Shown: in pieces, positions 1-7,644 of the stretch
Layout of the letters: every line of letters begins with the position of its first letter
How positions within the stretch are numbered: the first letter of the stretch is position 1
Source of the DNA: Candidatus Hydrogenedentota bacterium
GTDB taxonomy: Bacteria > Hydrogenedentota > Hydrogenedentia > Hydrogenedentales > SLHB01
Length of the DNA: 56,563 nucleotides
Direction: 5' to 3'
NCBI GenBank assembly: GCA_020849535.1
Contig: JADLGB010000072.1
Span: 1-56,563, forward strand
Program-made: the position numbers and the translations under genes
Notes under the pieces: model-generated
Told to the model about the DNA's origin: nothing
Database searches by the model: none
What the model saw: only the letters and a program-made list of their open reading frames with translations

Positions 1-239
1 ACATCCCCGTGCCGCTGCAGCGCAATCCGGTGTTCCTGAACCACGGTTTCTTCAATGGCCGCTGGCCCATCAAGGAAATGGGCCTGACGGACATGGACTA
101 CACCAAGCACGAGACTCCGGAGGCCGAAGCCATACTCAAGACGGGAATCCGTATCGTGGTGCATGAGTCCATGACAAAGGAGTACATGGCCCAGGTGGGC
201 GACGCCGTCCGGAAAGTTGCGCGCCACTACGCCGCGTGA
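1..239 (+). CDS. C-terminal end of a DegT/DnrJ/EryC1/StrS-like aminotransferase (partial)
   Basis: The reading frame is open from the left edge (first full codon at position 3) and ends with TGA at 237-239. The 79 visible residues resemble the C-terminus of PLP-dependent sugar aminotransferases: a PLQRNPVF segment, then a PEAEAILKTGIRIVV strand where the family has its conserved Pro-x-x-Glu turn, then a final helix (MAQVGDAVRKVARHY). The catalytic lysine and PLP site would lie upstream, outside the window. Family members transaminate keto-sugars or act as related oxidoreductase partners. The assignment rests on the C-terminal pattern only, so substrate and pathway cannot be given. Confidence 0.6.
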   Translation, partial: IPVPLQRNPVFLNHGFFNGRWPIKEMGLTDMDYTKHETPEAEAILKTGIRIVVHESMTKEYMAQVGDAVRKVARHYAA

Positions 240-426
240 CGGAAGACCACCCGCGGGAATTCGATCTGTCCTGAAGCAGGACCGGAATATGCGTGAGGCG
301 ACGCACACGCGCCTATGCAGATTGTTCCAGAGCTCGGGCAATGGGAGGGAACTTGATCGATGGTACTGCTGCGAAGGCGCAGGACGTGCGCCCAATGGCC
401 AACCTAGAGGACACAGGGCGAGGTCT

Positions 427-894
427 ATGAGAAAGACACCCCCCCTTTGGTATACCGCACATTGCCTATATGTATGTGAGGTGGCGAAGCGTTGTTGCCG
501 CATGCGAGAGATCCGAGTGTTTCTCATAAAAGAGTCGTCCAAAGTAAAAGCACGAGCTAAAGCCAAACGGATTGCCAAGGGTCAGGAGGTTTCATACAAA
601 AACTCCGACGGTGCAGTCACTAGGTGGCGTTTCGTGCGAGTCTTGAATATGGGCGAGATTTACGATGACGATCTGGACGACGGTATTGAAATCGAAAGTG
701 TTCTCCAGTGGGAATTCGAGCTTGCTGAGATGGCCTTACCTGCCTGCTATGCGAAGAACACGGTGGACGAGATTCGGCGATTGGCAGCCCAGGCACGGGG
801 AAGAATCAAGAACCGTCTTCAACAAACTCTCAAGATAGTCGAACTATCAAGTCAGTCCCGGCCGATTTTTGCTAGCCTGATGAAGAAGCGGTGA
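427..894 (+). CDS. DUF4288-like small protein, copy 1
   Basis: The 155-residue product begins at ATG 427, preceded by a purine-rich GCGAGG. An upstream in-frame extension is possible but has no family-like sequence. The core resembles DUF4288: an aromatic start (WYTAHCLYV), a beta strand (REIRVFLIKESS), a helix rich in Lys and Ala, a GQEVSYKNSDG turn, then WRFVRVLNMGEIYDDDLDDGIEIES. About 40 extra C-terminal residues are basic and helical. The next gene, two bases downstream, encodes a paralogue with the same order of motifs, so the pair is probably one transcript. Base composition is less GC-rich than the enzyme genes downstream. DUF4288 has no established activity; a role as an immunity-type protein is only a guess from the nearby RHS scar. 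Confidence 0.6.
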   Translation: MRKTPPLWYTAHCLYVCEVAKRCCRMREIRVFLIKESSKVKARAKAKRIAKGQEVSYKNSDGAVTRWRFVRVLNMGEIYDDDLDDGIEIESVLQWEFELAEMALPACYAKNTVDEIRRLAAQARGRIKNRLQQTLKIVELSSQSRPIFASLMKKR

Positions 895-895
895 T

Positions 896-1186
896 ATGCT
901 CTACTCAGCCAAGTGCCTTTATTGTTCCCGACTGAAGTCAAACCGTCGCCCTGAGCCCAATCTTTGGGCCACGACAATCTTCGTGTTTCGCGCGGGAGAC
1001 GCAACTCGAGCAAATCAGCGCGCCGAGGAAATCGCCAGGAAGCGAGAGGTCTCGTACGCAAACCGTGACGGAGATGATGTAGAGTGGGAATTTGTACGCG
1101 TGTTACGTGTTCTCGAAGTTTCCCAAAGTGACACTTGCGACGGAGTTGCAGTGTACTGGGAATTGACTGACGAGAGTTGGAGGTAG
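896..1186 (+). CDS. DUF4288-like small protein, copy 2
   Basis: The 96-residue product starts at ATG 896, one base after the stop of the preceding gene, so translational coupling is likely. It shares the DUF4288-like plan with copy 1: an aromatic N-terminus with Cys (LYSAKCLYC), a TTIFVFRAGDATRA strand-helix, EVSYANRDGDDVEWEFVRVLRVLEVS, and a final DGVAVYWELT strand. It lacks the C-terminal basic tail of copy 1. Identity between the copies is moderate, which points to an old duplication or two separate acquisitions. The function of the family is unknown. Confidence 0.6.
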   Translation: MLYSAKCLYCSRLKSNRRPEPNLWATTIFVFRAGDATRANQRAEEIARKREVSYANRDGDDVEWEFVRVLRVLEVSQSDTCDGVAVYWELTDESWR

Positions 1187-1350
1187 CGCGATTTGCTTGT
1201 AACAGCAAGCTGGGGAACACGTCCCATGCCCCCAGCAATCGCGGAGGCGCCTTGTCACAATGGCACGCGCCTGTGCAGCGCGTTGTCGAGATTGGCCGGG
1301 GGGCAAGAGTCTCCTGTCCAGGTTCCTTCGGTAGTTTTGGGGGAGTTCGA

Positions 1351-1761
1351 ATGGTGATTCGCGTACGCCGCGTAGCCGTAGTTCTCGTACTCTGTTTGGT
1401 CGTGTTAGCGTTGTCCCTCATTGTTCGCTCCGTGATAGAGAACCAACCCGAATATCAACAATCGAAATCCGCGGTAGAAGGCAGCTCAGAGGTTCGGGAT
1501 GTATTCGGGTCGCCGATTGTAGTTAAGCGTGGGCCCAGAGGGATTTATCATAAGAGTTCCGAGTCAGGCGCTTGGGGAACTTACACCTTTTATGTCGAAG
1601 GGTCCAAAACGACTGGAACAGTTTTTGTGCATTGGTCAAACCCGCATGGCGGGAAAGGCTTTCAGGTTGAATCCCTTTGGATTCAGTTTCCTGGGGAAGA
1701 CCCAGAAGAAGTATGGCCCGGGCCCGATTCTGGCGGCGGACGGTCCGAAAGTTCCGGATAG
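1351..1761 (+). CDS. Coa1/Tim21-domain-like single-pass membrane protein
   Basis: The 136-residue product starts at ATG 1351 behind a GGGGGAG ribosome site; a longer upstream frame lacks recognisable sequence. Residues about 5-28 form one hydrophobic span (VAVVLVLCLVVLALSLIV), followed by a domain of roughly 90 residues. In it, SSEVRDVFGSPIVVKRGPRG, GTYTFYVEG, GTVFVHWSN and FQVESLWIQF match the strand order of bacterial Coa1-family proteins: a 'G-x-P' strand, then strands ending in a V-x-W/SL pattern. In mitochondria Coa1 acts in cytochrome oxidase assembly; bacterial homologues are mostly uncharacterised and often stand alone, as here. No cytochrome oxidase gene is nearby, so a role in respiration is not supported by context. 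Confidence 0.55.
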   Translation: MVIRVRRVAVVLVLCLVVLALSLIVRSVIENQPEYQQSKSAVEGSSEVRDVFGSPIVVKRGPRGIYHKSSESGAWGTYTFYVEGSKTTGTVFVHWSNPHGGKGFQVESLWIQFPGEDPEEVWPGPDSGGGRSESSG

Positions 1762-1924
1762 ATACGTGAGATGAAAAAGAGAGCGACCGAGATGAGCGTG
1801 TTTGGCATGGTCATGGCGGGTTTGGAAGGCAGCATCGTTTCTCCAAGGGCAAGAAGATCTCGCTGGTTCCGGCGCCGCCTCCACCCATGGAATTGAGGGG
1901 ACGCAATACTTAATTCTCGGGGAG

Positions 1925-2008
1925 GAAGGCGGCGGGCGGTTGACGAGAATCACCGACGCGGAGAACAACGAGTCGTATTTCGAGTATGATGTGATTGGCA
2001 GGATGACT
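1925..2008 (+). pseudogene. RHS-repeat protein scar
   Basis: One frame of this stretch reads GGGRLTRITDAENNESYFE followed by YDVIGRMT, the hallmark of an RHS/YD repeat (R-L-T-x-I-T-D-A, then Y-D-x-x-G-R). Only one repeat is visible. No signal peptide or core barrel flanks it, and the frame runs straight into an intergenic palindrome and stops. It is best read as debris of a deleted or eroded RHS gene. The rest of 1762-2293 holds no gene that I can support. Confidence 0.5.
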
Positions 2009-2036
2009 CCGCGGCTCTGTGCTCGATGGCCTCAAA

Positions 2037-2060
2037 TTACGGGCGAGACGCCCGTTCCCC
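2037..2060. repeat. solo palindromic repeat (ACGGGCG-x-GACGCCCGT type)
   Basis: A near-perfect palindrome, ACGGGCGAGACGCCCGT, followed by TCCCC. A close copy lies at 52755-52778 and a relative (ACAGGCGGGACGCCTGT) at about 47770-47790. Confidence 0.55.
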
Positions 2061-2293
2061 TTTGTTAGTTCCCCCTTGTTGGATTCTCCTTGTTCCTTGT
2101 TCCCCGCGTTCTTGTATCGGTGTAATCGGTGAAATCGGTGGATGACGATCTTCCATTGGTTGCGGCTACGCCATGCGTACCGTCAAGTCCATCACGTAGA
2201 CGAAGCGCTGAGTTGTCCTTCCTGAGTCAAGGCTGTACTCTCACGTGGTCATGCGCTGAGAACTTGCTCGGCCGCGCACAAGGGAGTTCTGAC

Positions 2294-4567
2294 ATGAAGT
2301 TGCGCCTTCTCGCGTTCGGTCTCTGCCTTCTCACGGTTGGGGTGTCTGCTTACGGCGTTGCGCCGCATAGTACCGAGGAGTGGACAAATCCCCTCATGCT
2401 CAAAGGGAAGCTCGATTCCCCTCTCGTGGAGGTTACCCCGTTCGTCTTTCAGGACAAGCTGTACCGCCTCGAGAACTGGCAGAAGCAGTGGGAGTTCCCC
2501 GGCAGCGACGATGGCAGCCGTTTCACCGAAGACGAGGTCCGCATCCGGGACATGGAGACGGACCAGATCGTGTCGGTCCCCTTTACCGGCCACGGGCTGG
2601 GAATGGCCTTCGTCAATGGCGACCGGGTCCACGTGTTCGCAGGCAACTGGGGTGCGGAGAAGAAGTGGAACATCACCGAAATCGAGATGGTCTCCAGCAC
2701 CGATCTTGTGCAGTGGTCAGCCCCGATCGTGGTGCTGCGCGCCGAGCCACACGAGAAGTTCTTCAACGTGTCGGTCTGCAAGGGACCGGATGACTTCGTG
2801 CTGCTGGTTGAATCCAATGACCCCGCGTGGCCTGCGTTCACCTTCAAGTATTTCCGGTCGGATGACCTGGTCCATTGGCGCCCTGTGCCCGATGGCCTGT
2901 ACGGGCGCGAGAAGTACGTGGGCGGACCCGCGCTGTACCACGAGGGCGATTTCTTCTACACGCTCTACCTGCAATCGCTCGGCGAAGGGAAATACGAAAC
3001 ACGGGTCACGCGCTCGCGGGACCTGGTCCATTGGCAGGATGCCCCTGAGGGCAGGCCCTTCGTCACGTTTAATCCTGAGAATGGGGTCCACCCGCTGCGG
3101 CCAGCGCAGATCCGCGAGTCGAATGCGTCGGATGCCGAACTGTGCGCGTGGCAAGGCAAGACGGTTGTCTACTATACGGGGGGCGATCAGCACCTCGCAG
3201 GCGACCTGCAGTGGGCCGAGTTCGACGGAACGCCCCGGAAACTCCTGGAGCGGTTCTACGAGGATTCTCCTATGACCACGCCTTCACCTGTGCAGCAGCG
3301 CTATCAAGAGAACCAACTCGGGTGCTTCGTTCATTTTGGGCCCGCGAGTTTCATCGGCGGCTCGGATTACTTGACCGCGCCGGATGCCTCCGTGTTCAAT
3401 CCCGTTGATTTGGATGCGGAGCAATGGGTGCTCGCGGCAAAGTCCATCGGTGCGAAACATATTATCCTCACGGCCAAGCACCACAATGGCTTCTGCCTGT
3501 GGCCCACAGACACGACCGATTACTCCGTCCGGAGCGCGCCTTGGAAGAATGGCCAGGGCGACGTGGTCGCCGAGTTCGTGGCGGCGGCCCGGAAGCATGG
3601 CATCTCGCCGGGGCTGTACATCAGCGCGGGTGACACCCATGCAGGCTGCAAGAGCACCCCGGAACCGAGAGGCGTGCGGAAGATCATCGGGGACCCGGAG
3701 GCCTACTTCCCCGTCTACATGCAGCAACTTACCGAGCTGCTGACGCATTATGGCGACCTCGAAATCATGTGGTTCGACGGCGCGTACAATCCCTTTGACC
3801 CGGATGTCCTGGATGCGACCGGCACGCCTGTGGGCGGCCGCTACGCTGACGTGATCACCGAAACCGTGCGCCGCCTTCAACCGAACGCCGCGATCATGGG
3901 CGGCGCCCGTTCCGATGTGCGGTGGGCGGGCAGCGAGCAGGGCCTGGCCCCTTACCCTCTCTGGAACGTGATCGAACTGGGTGAAGGTACGGAGAACTGG
4001 CTGCCCGAGAGTGCCGAGGGGTGGCATATCCCCGAGTCGAACGTGCACACCCGCAAACATTGGTTCTGGTCACCCGATTCCGACAGCACGCTCAAGACTC
4101 CGGAACAGATGTTGGACATCTACTACGGCGCCATCGGAGGCGGAGCCAACCTCCTGGTGAATCTGACGCCCGATACGCGCGGACTTGTGCCCGACGCGGA
4201 GGTGGCCATGCTGCGCGGCCTTGGAGACGCCGTCAAGGCGCGCTTCACGACACCTCTTGCACAAGTGCAAGGTGAAGGCAATTGGGAGGAAGGGCAGGCG
4301 CTGCGTCTGACCTTCGACAAACCCACTCACATTGAGAATGTGGTCATTGAAGAAGACTTGCGTTTCGGGCAGCGCATCAAGACCTACTGCGTCGAAGCGC
4401 AACTCGATGGGCACTGGAAGCCCGTGGCAACAGGCGAGTCGATCGGACGCAAGCGAATCCACAAACTGGATAGCGTTACCACGCAGGCTCTTCGCCTGCG
4501 AATTCTCGATTGCGTCCCCCTCCCGCACGTTCGCAACTTCGCGGCGTTCGCGCCGCCTCAGCCCTAG
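2294..4567 (+). CDS. exported GH43-like propeller fused to GH29 alpha-L-fucosidase
   Basis: The product has 757 residues. The start is ATG 2294, chosen because AGGGAG sits 7 bases upstream and the sequence then opens with a signal peptide (MKLRLLAFGLCLLTVGVSAYG). Residues about 30-320 have the repeated 'S-x-D-L-V-x-W' strands of a GH43/GH32-like five-bladed propeller (SSTDLVQWS, SDDLVHWRP, SRDLVHWQD). From about 335 to 660 follows a GH29 barrel: LGCFVHFGPASF, TAKHHNGFCLWP with His396-His397, and MWFDGAYN with Asp495 as the expected nucleophile. The C-terminal ~100 residues resemble the beta-sandwich of GH29 enzymes. The enzyme should release alpha-L-fucose outside the cytoplasm. The N-terminal domain may bind glycan or carry a second activity; I cannot confirm a catalytic triad. 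The fusion is uncommon for GH29. Confidence 0.85.
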   Translation: MKLRLLAFGLCLLTVGVSAYGVAPHSTEEWTNPLMLKGKLDSPLVEVTPFVFQDKLYRLENWQKQWEFPGSDDGSRFTEDEVRIRDMETDQIVSVPFTGHGLGMAFVNGDRVHVFAGNWGAEKKWNITEIEMVSSTDLVQWSAPIVVLRAEPHEKFFNVSVCKGPDDFVLLVESNDPAWPAFTFKYFRSDDLVHWRPVPDGLYGREKYVGGPALYHEGDFFYTLYLQSLGEGKYETRVTRSRDLVHWQDAPEGRPFVTFNPENGVHPLRPAQIRESNASDAELCAWQGKTVVYYTGGDQHLAGDLQWAEFDGTPRKLLERFYEDSPMTTPSPVQQRYQENQLGCFVHFGPASFIGGSDYLTAPDASVFNPVDLDAEQWVLAAKSIGAKHIILTAKHHNGFCLWPTDTTDYSVRSAPWKNGQGDVVAEFVAAARKHGISPGLYISAGDTHAGCKSTPEPRGVRKIIGDPEAYFPVYMQQLTELLTHYGDLEIMWFDGAYNPFDPDVLDATGTPVGGRYADVITETVRRLQPNAAIMGGARSDVRWAGSEQGLAPYPLWNVIELGEGTENWLPESAEGWHIPESNVHTRKHWFWSPDSDSTLKTPEQMLDIYYGAIGGGANLLVNLTPDTRGLVPDAEVAMLRGLGDAVKARFTTPLAQVQGEGNWEEGQALRLTFDKPTHIENVVIEEDLRFGQRIKTYCVEAQLDGHWKPVATGESIGRKRIHKLDSVTTQALRLRILDCVPLPHVRNFAAFAPPQP

Positions 4568-4715
4568 CCCGCATGTCTCAGTGCCTCTCGCGTCGTCACG
4601 CCGCGGCGTGATTGCGCGCTGGCCCTGCGACTTTGACACCCTCGGCGCGAGGATGCTAGGCTATGGGGCCTTGTCACAATAACATCTTGCCTCAGTGAGA
4701 ATAGGATAACCCTTC

Positions 4716-6212
4716 ATGTCTCTCGTAATCGGTACCAACTCGCGCAGCACTATCATGGACGTATTCCGGACCGGTGTCCACGAGGTCATCCGGAAGATGG
4801 GGATGCCGGTCGATCTGATCTTCAAGGTTGAGTATGCCGAGATCGTCGCCCGCAGCAAGGACTTCGGGAAGCGTGTGGACTATTTCCGCATCGATTTCCC
4901 GCTGAAGGATGGCATCGACCCGGACAGCTTGCATCAGCAACTGGAGTCGCTGCGCATCCCCAACCAGGTCAAGATGACGGACGGGCGTTGCTCGGTCATC
5001 CTGCCGCCGTTTGAATGGCCCCAGCTCCAACAGTTACTCCCCGCCGACAAGATTATCCAGGAGAGCAGCGCCAAGACCTTGCGGTCCCAGTCCTGGCATG
5101 TGACGATTCCGGCCTTCCGGCGCTTTGACTTCAACATCAACATTCTCATTGAGGAGATGACGCAGAAGCAGGGGTCGGATATTCACCTGCGTGCTGGTGC
5201 GCCACCTTACATGCGCATCGATGGCGATCTACGGCCGTTGGACCTCCCCCCGCTCAGTGCCGACGACATGCGCGAGGTCATTTTTCAGTTGGGCGGCCAG
5301 CAGCAGGTGGACCTCCTGGATACAGAGAAAGAGACGAGTTTCCAGTACCACCTGGCGGGTATCGCCTACCTGCGTTGCAGCGGGTACGTCAAGATGGGCG
5401 CCATGTGTTTGGCGATCCGTTTCATTCCCGAGGAACCCATTCCGTTCGAGAAGCTTGATTTGCCCATTCACGTGCGCGACGTTGCGGACGCGCACCGCGG
5501 TCTTTTCCTGGTCTGTGGCGTTACGGGTAGCGGTAAGTCGACAACCCTGGCCGCGATGGTGGACTACATCAACGCCACCCGGAGCGCCCACATCATCACG
5601 GCGGAAGACCCGATCGAATTCGTCTATACGGACAAGAAGTGCATTGTGTCGCAGCGCCAAGTGGGACGCGACACGTACTCGTTCGCGAACGCGTTGCGCG
5701 GGGCGCTGCGTGAAGACCCGGACGTAATCCTCGTGGGTGAAATGCGCGACCGGGAAACGATTCGCGCAGCCCTCAGCGCGGCCTCGACGGGCCACTTGGT
5801 CTTGAGCACGCTCCACACGATGACCGCCGTGGACACCGTGAACCGCATTATCAGCTATTTCCCGAACGACGAGCGCGACGTGATTCGGCAGGAGTTGGCG
5901 TACTCGCTGAAGGGAGTGTGCTGCCAGCGCCTCCTCAAGCGCATCGGCGGCGGGCGTATCCCCTGCGTGGAGTTGTTCTTGTGCAATCTCCCCATGGTGC
6001 GCGACGCGATCCTCGAAGGCGATATCCAGCGGCTGCACAATATCATCGAGGTCGATACCGAGATGAGGAGTTTCGACCAGTACGCCGTGGAGTTGTACAA
6101 GAAGCAGTTGGTCACGCGCGAAGAGGCTGTCAGCGCATGCGCCGACGAGGAGGCTTTCCAGCGCGTTATCACCGGCATCAAGGGTACCGAGGGACGCAAG
6201 CTGCTGAAGTAA
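4716..6212 (+). CDS. PilT/PilU-like secretion ATPase with N-terminal extension
   Basis: The product has 498 residues; family members usually have about 340-380. The conserved part starts near residue 150 (NILIEEMTQKQGSDIHLRAGAPP, the usual PilT opening). It carries Walker A GVTGSGKST (268-276, Lys274), an Asp box (ITAEDPIE), the Walker B region DPDVILVGEMRD (Glu342) and the His box LSTLHT. These define a hexameric ATPase that retracts type IV pili or drives a related machine. The first ~145 residues form a separate predicted domain with no motif I recognise (VEYAEIVARSKDFGKRVDYF). No other pilus gene lies in the window. The stop is 6 bases from the convergent DUF1015 gene. Confidence 0.88.
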   Translation: MSLVIGTNSRSTIMDVFRTGVHEVIRKMGMPVDLIFKVEYAEIVARSKDFGKRVDYFRIDFPLKDGIDPDSLHQQLESLRIPNQVKMTDGRCSVILPPFEWPQLQQLLPADKIIQESSAKTLRSQSWHVTIPAFRRFDFNINILIEEMTQKQGSDIHLRAGAPPYMRIDGDLRPLDLPPLSADDMREVIFQLGGQQQVDLLDTEKETSFQYHLAGIAYLRCSGYVKMGAMCLAIRFIPEEPIPFEKLDLPIHVRDVADAHRGLFLVCGVTGSGKSTTLAAMVDYINATRSAHIITAEDPIEFVYTDKKCIVSQRQVGRDTYSFANALRGALREDPDVILVGEMRDRETIRAALSAASTGHLVLSTLHTMTAVDTVNRIISYFPNDERDVIRQELAYSLKGVCCQRLLKRIGGGRIPCVELFLCNLPMVRDAILEGDIQRLHNIIEVDTEMRSFDQYAVELYKKQLVTREEAVSACADEEAFQRVITGIKGTEGRKLLK

Positions 6213-6218
6213 GGGCCC

Positions 6219-7472
6219 TCAGACGAGCCGGTGAAGCACCGCGCCCGATGGGAGTTTGGGGAAGAAGTACGTGGCCTTCTGCGGCATGGACTCGCGCGCT
6301 TCCGCGCAGGCGCACACCTGGCCGGGGTCCATGTTGCGCAAGATGAAGGCCATGCTTTTGCGCCCGGACTCGACTAAAGCCAGGGCGGTATCGACGTCTA
6401 TCTCGTAAACGAACTCCGCGTCTTCGTGCAAGCCCAGAATGCGCTCCAGGATGCCGCCGTGTAACACGGATACGTCCAGGTCGCGCCAGGCGGGTCCGTG
6501 GGCGTCTCCCAACAACTGGGTGCGGTCGCGATCGCGCAAGCGCAGCGTGTAACGATTCCCGCCCCGCAACACCGCACCAATAACGCAACCGGGATCCGCT
6601 TTCACACGCCCGACGAGATCGGCGCCGGCCTTTTCCACCTCGAACCACGGTTCGAGGTCCGCGAGGAACTTCTTCTCATCGAAGCCAGGCGGCTCATCGA
6701 GAACGCGATGCGCGGGATAGACGAAGAGGCCGGGATCGTCCAACGCCACGAAGCCCATCAACACGAAGTCGTAAGGCTTCAACGCTGAGGCGCCGGCCTT
6801 CAGTCGCATTTGGTCCCGATAAGTGCAGGCGGTCCGGTACCGGTGGTGGCCGTCGGCGATATACAGACGCTTGCCTGCGAAGAAGGCCGTCACCCGCGGA
6901 TCCGCGGGCACGCGCCACAGGCGTTGCTCGACATTGTCGATCGTGTGGGCAAGCAGATCTTCGGGACGCTGGTCCATTTGCCCGAGGAAGTCCGCCAATT
7001 CATGATCCGGGTCCTCGTATAAGGCAAACACGGCCCCCAGGTTTGCCTGGGTTGATTCGGTAAGCCGCAGGCGATCCGTTACCTTAGCCTCAAAAGTGCG
7101 CTCGTGACCGAGGACCGTGTCATCGCCGGGCTCCGGAATCCTGGTAACCGCAAAGAAGCCGCGCCGTACTTGTGGCGAACCATCCAGACTGCGAAACTTC
7201 TGCTCCAGCAGGTAGAAGGACTCTTCGCTGTCCTGCAGGAAAACACCATCCTCGAGCCAGGTGGAGAAGTCCTTGGCGGCTGCCTCATACTTCGTGCGGC
7301 CCTCGCGTTCCTCAGGCAGGATGATCCGCGCGTAGTTATACGGGCTGCGCTGGGCCAGCTCCGCGCGCTCGTCAGGACTGATCACGTCGAAGGGTGGCGT
7401 GACCACCTTATCAAAGCGGCCGACCTTGGCCGCGTTGTACCGGAAACCCCGAAAACCGCGTACTTCTGCCAT
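6219..7472 (-). CDS. DUF1015 family protein
   Basis: The product has 417 residues. The start at 7472 is chosen over an upstream ATG because the family begins with the equivalent of AEVRGFRGFRYN, and GGAGAAG precedes it. Family hallmarks are the opening 'R-G-x-R-Y' with VVTPPFDVISPDER, the NYARIILPEE strand, a FFAVTRIPE strand, GHERTFEAKVTDR, and the central IADGHHRYRTA motif, which looks like a metal or phosphate site. The protein is cytoplasmic, with no signal peptide. The family is widespread and often called HTH or kinase-like in databases, but its reaction is not established to my knowledge. Confidence 0.88.
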   Translation of the reverse strand: MAEVRGFRGFRYNAAKVGRFDKVVTPPFDVISPDERAELAQRSPYNYARIILPEEREGRTKYEAAAKDFSTWLEDGVFLQDSEESFYLLEQKFRSLDGSPQVRRGFFAVTRIPEPGDDTVLGHERTFEAKVTDRLRLTESTQANLGAVFALYEDPDHELADFLGQMDQRPEDLLAHTIDNVEQRLWRVPADPRVTAFFAGKRLYIADGHHRYRTACTYRDQMRLKAGASALKPYDFVLMGFVALDDPGLFVYPAHRVLDEPPGFDEKKFLADLEPWFEVEKAGADLVGRVKADPGCVIGAVLRGGNRYTLRLRDRDRTQLLGDAHGPAWRDLDVSVLHGGILERILGLHEDAEFVYEIDVDTALALVESGRKSMAFILRNMDPGQVCACAEARESMPQKATYFFPKLPSGAVLHRLV

Positions 7473-7644
7473 GATGACCGAACTTCTCCGTTGGTTGGAG
7501 TGCGAGAAAAGACGTGCAGGAAAGCGGCATTTTACGCAGCTTTCCTGCATCGAGTCAAGGCGGCAACAGCTACTGCACTACCTATTCGCCATCCGTGTTC
7601 ACATCTTCGTCCGTGCGCGTCTGTGTTTGCCCAACGAACCGGGC

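Noticed and set aside
852..1421. 189-codon minus-strand frame
   Set aside because: Overlaps three plus-strand genes with family-like sequence; rich in Arg/Thr as expected of a shadow.
1771..1896. 41-codon frame starting MKKRATEMSVFG after the Coa1-like gene
   Set aside because: No clear ribosome site, basic low-complexity end, and no match that I recognise; probably chance or debris next to the RHS scar.
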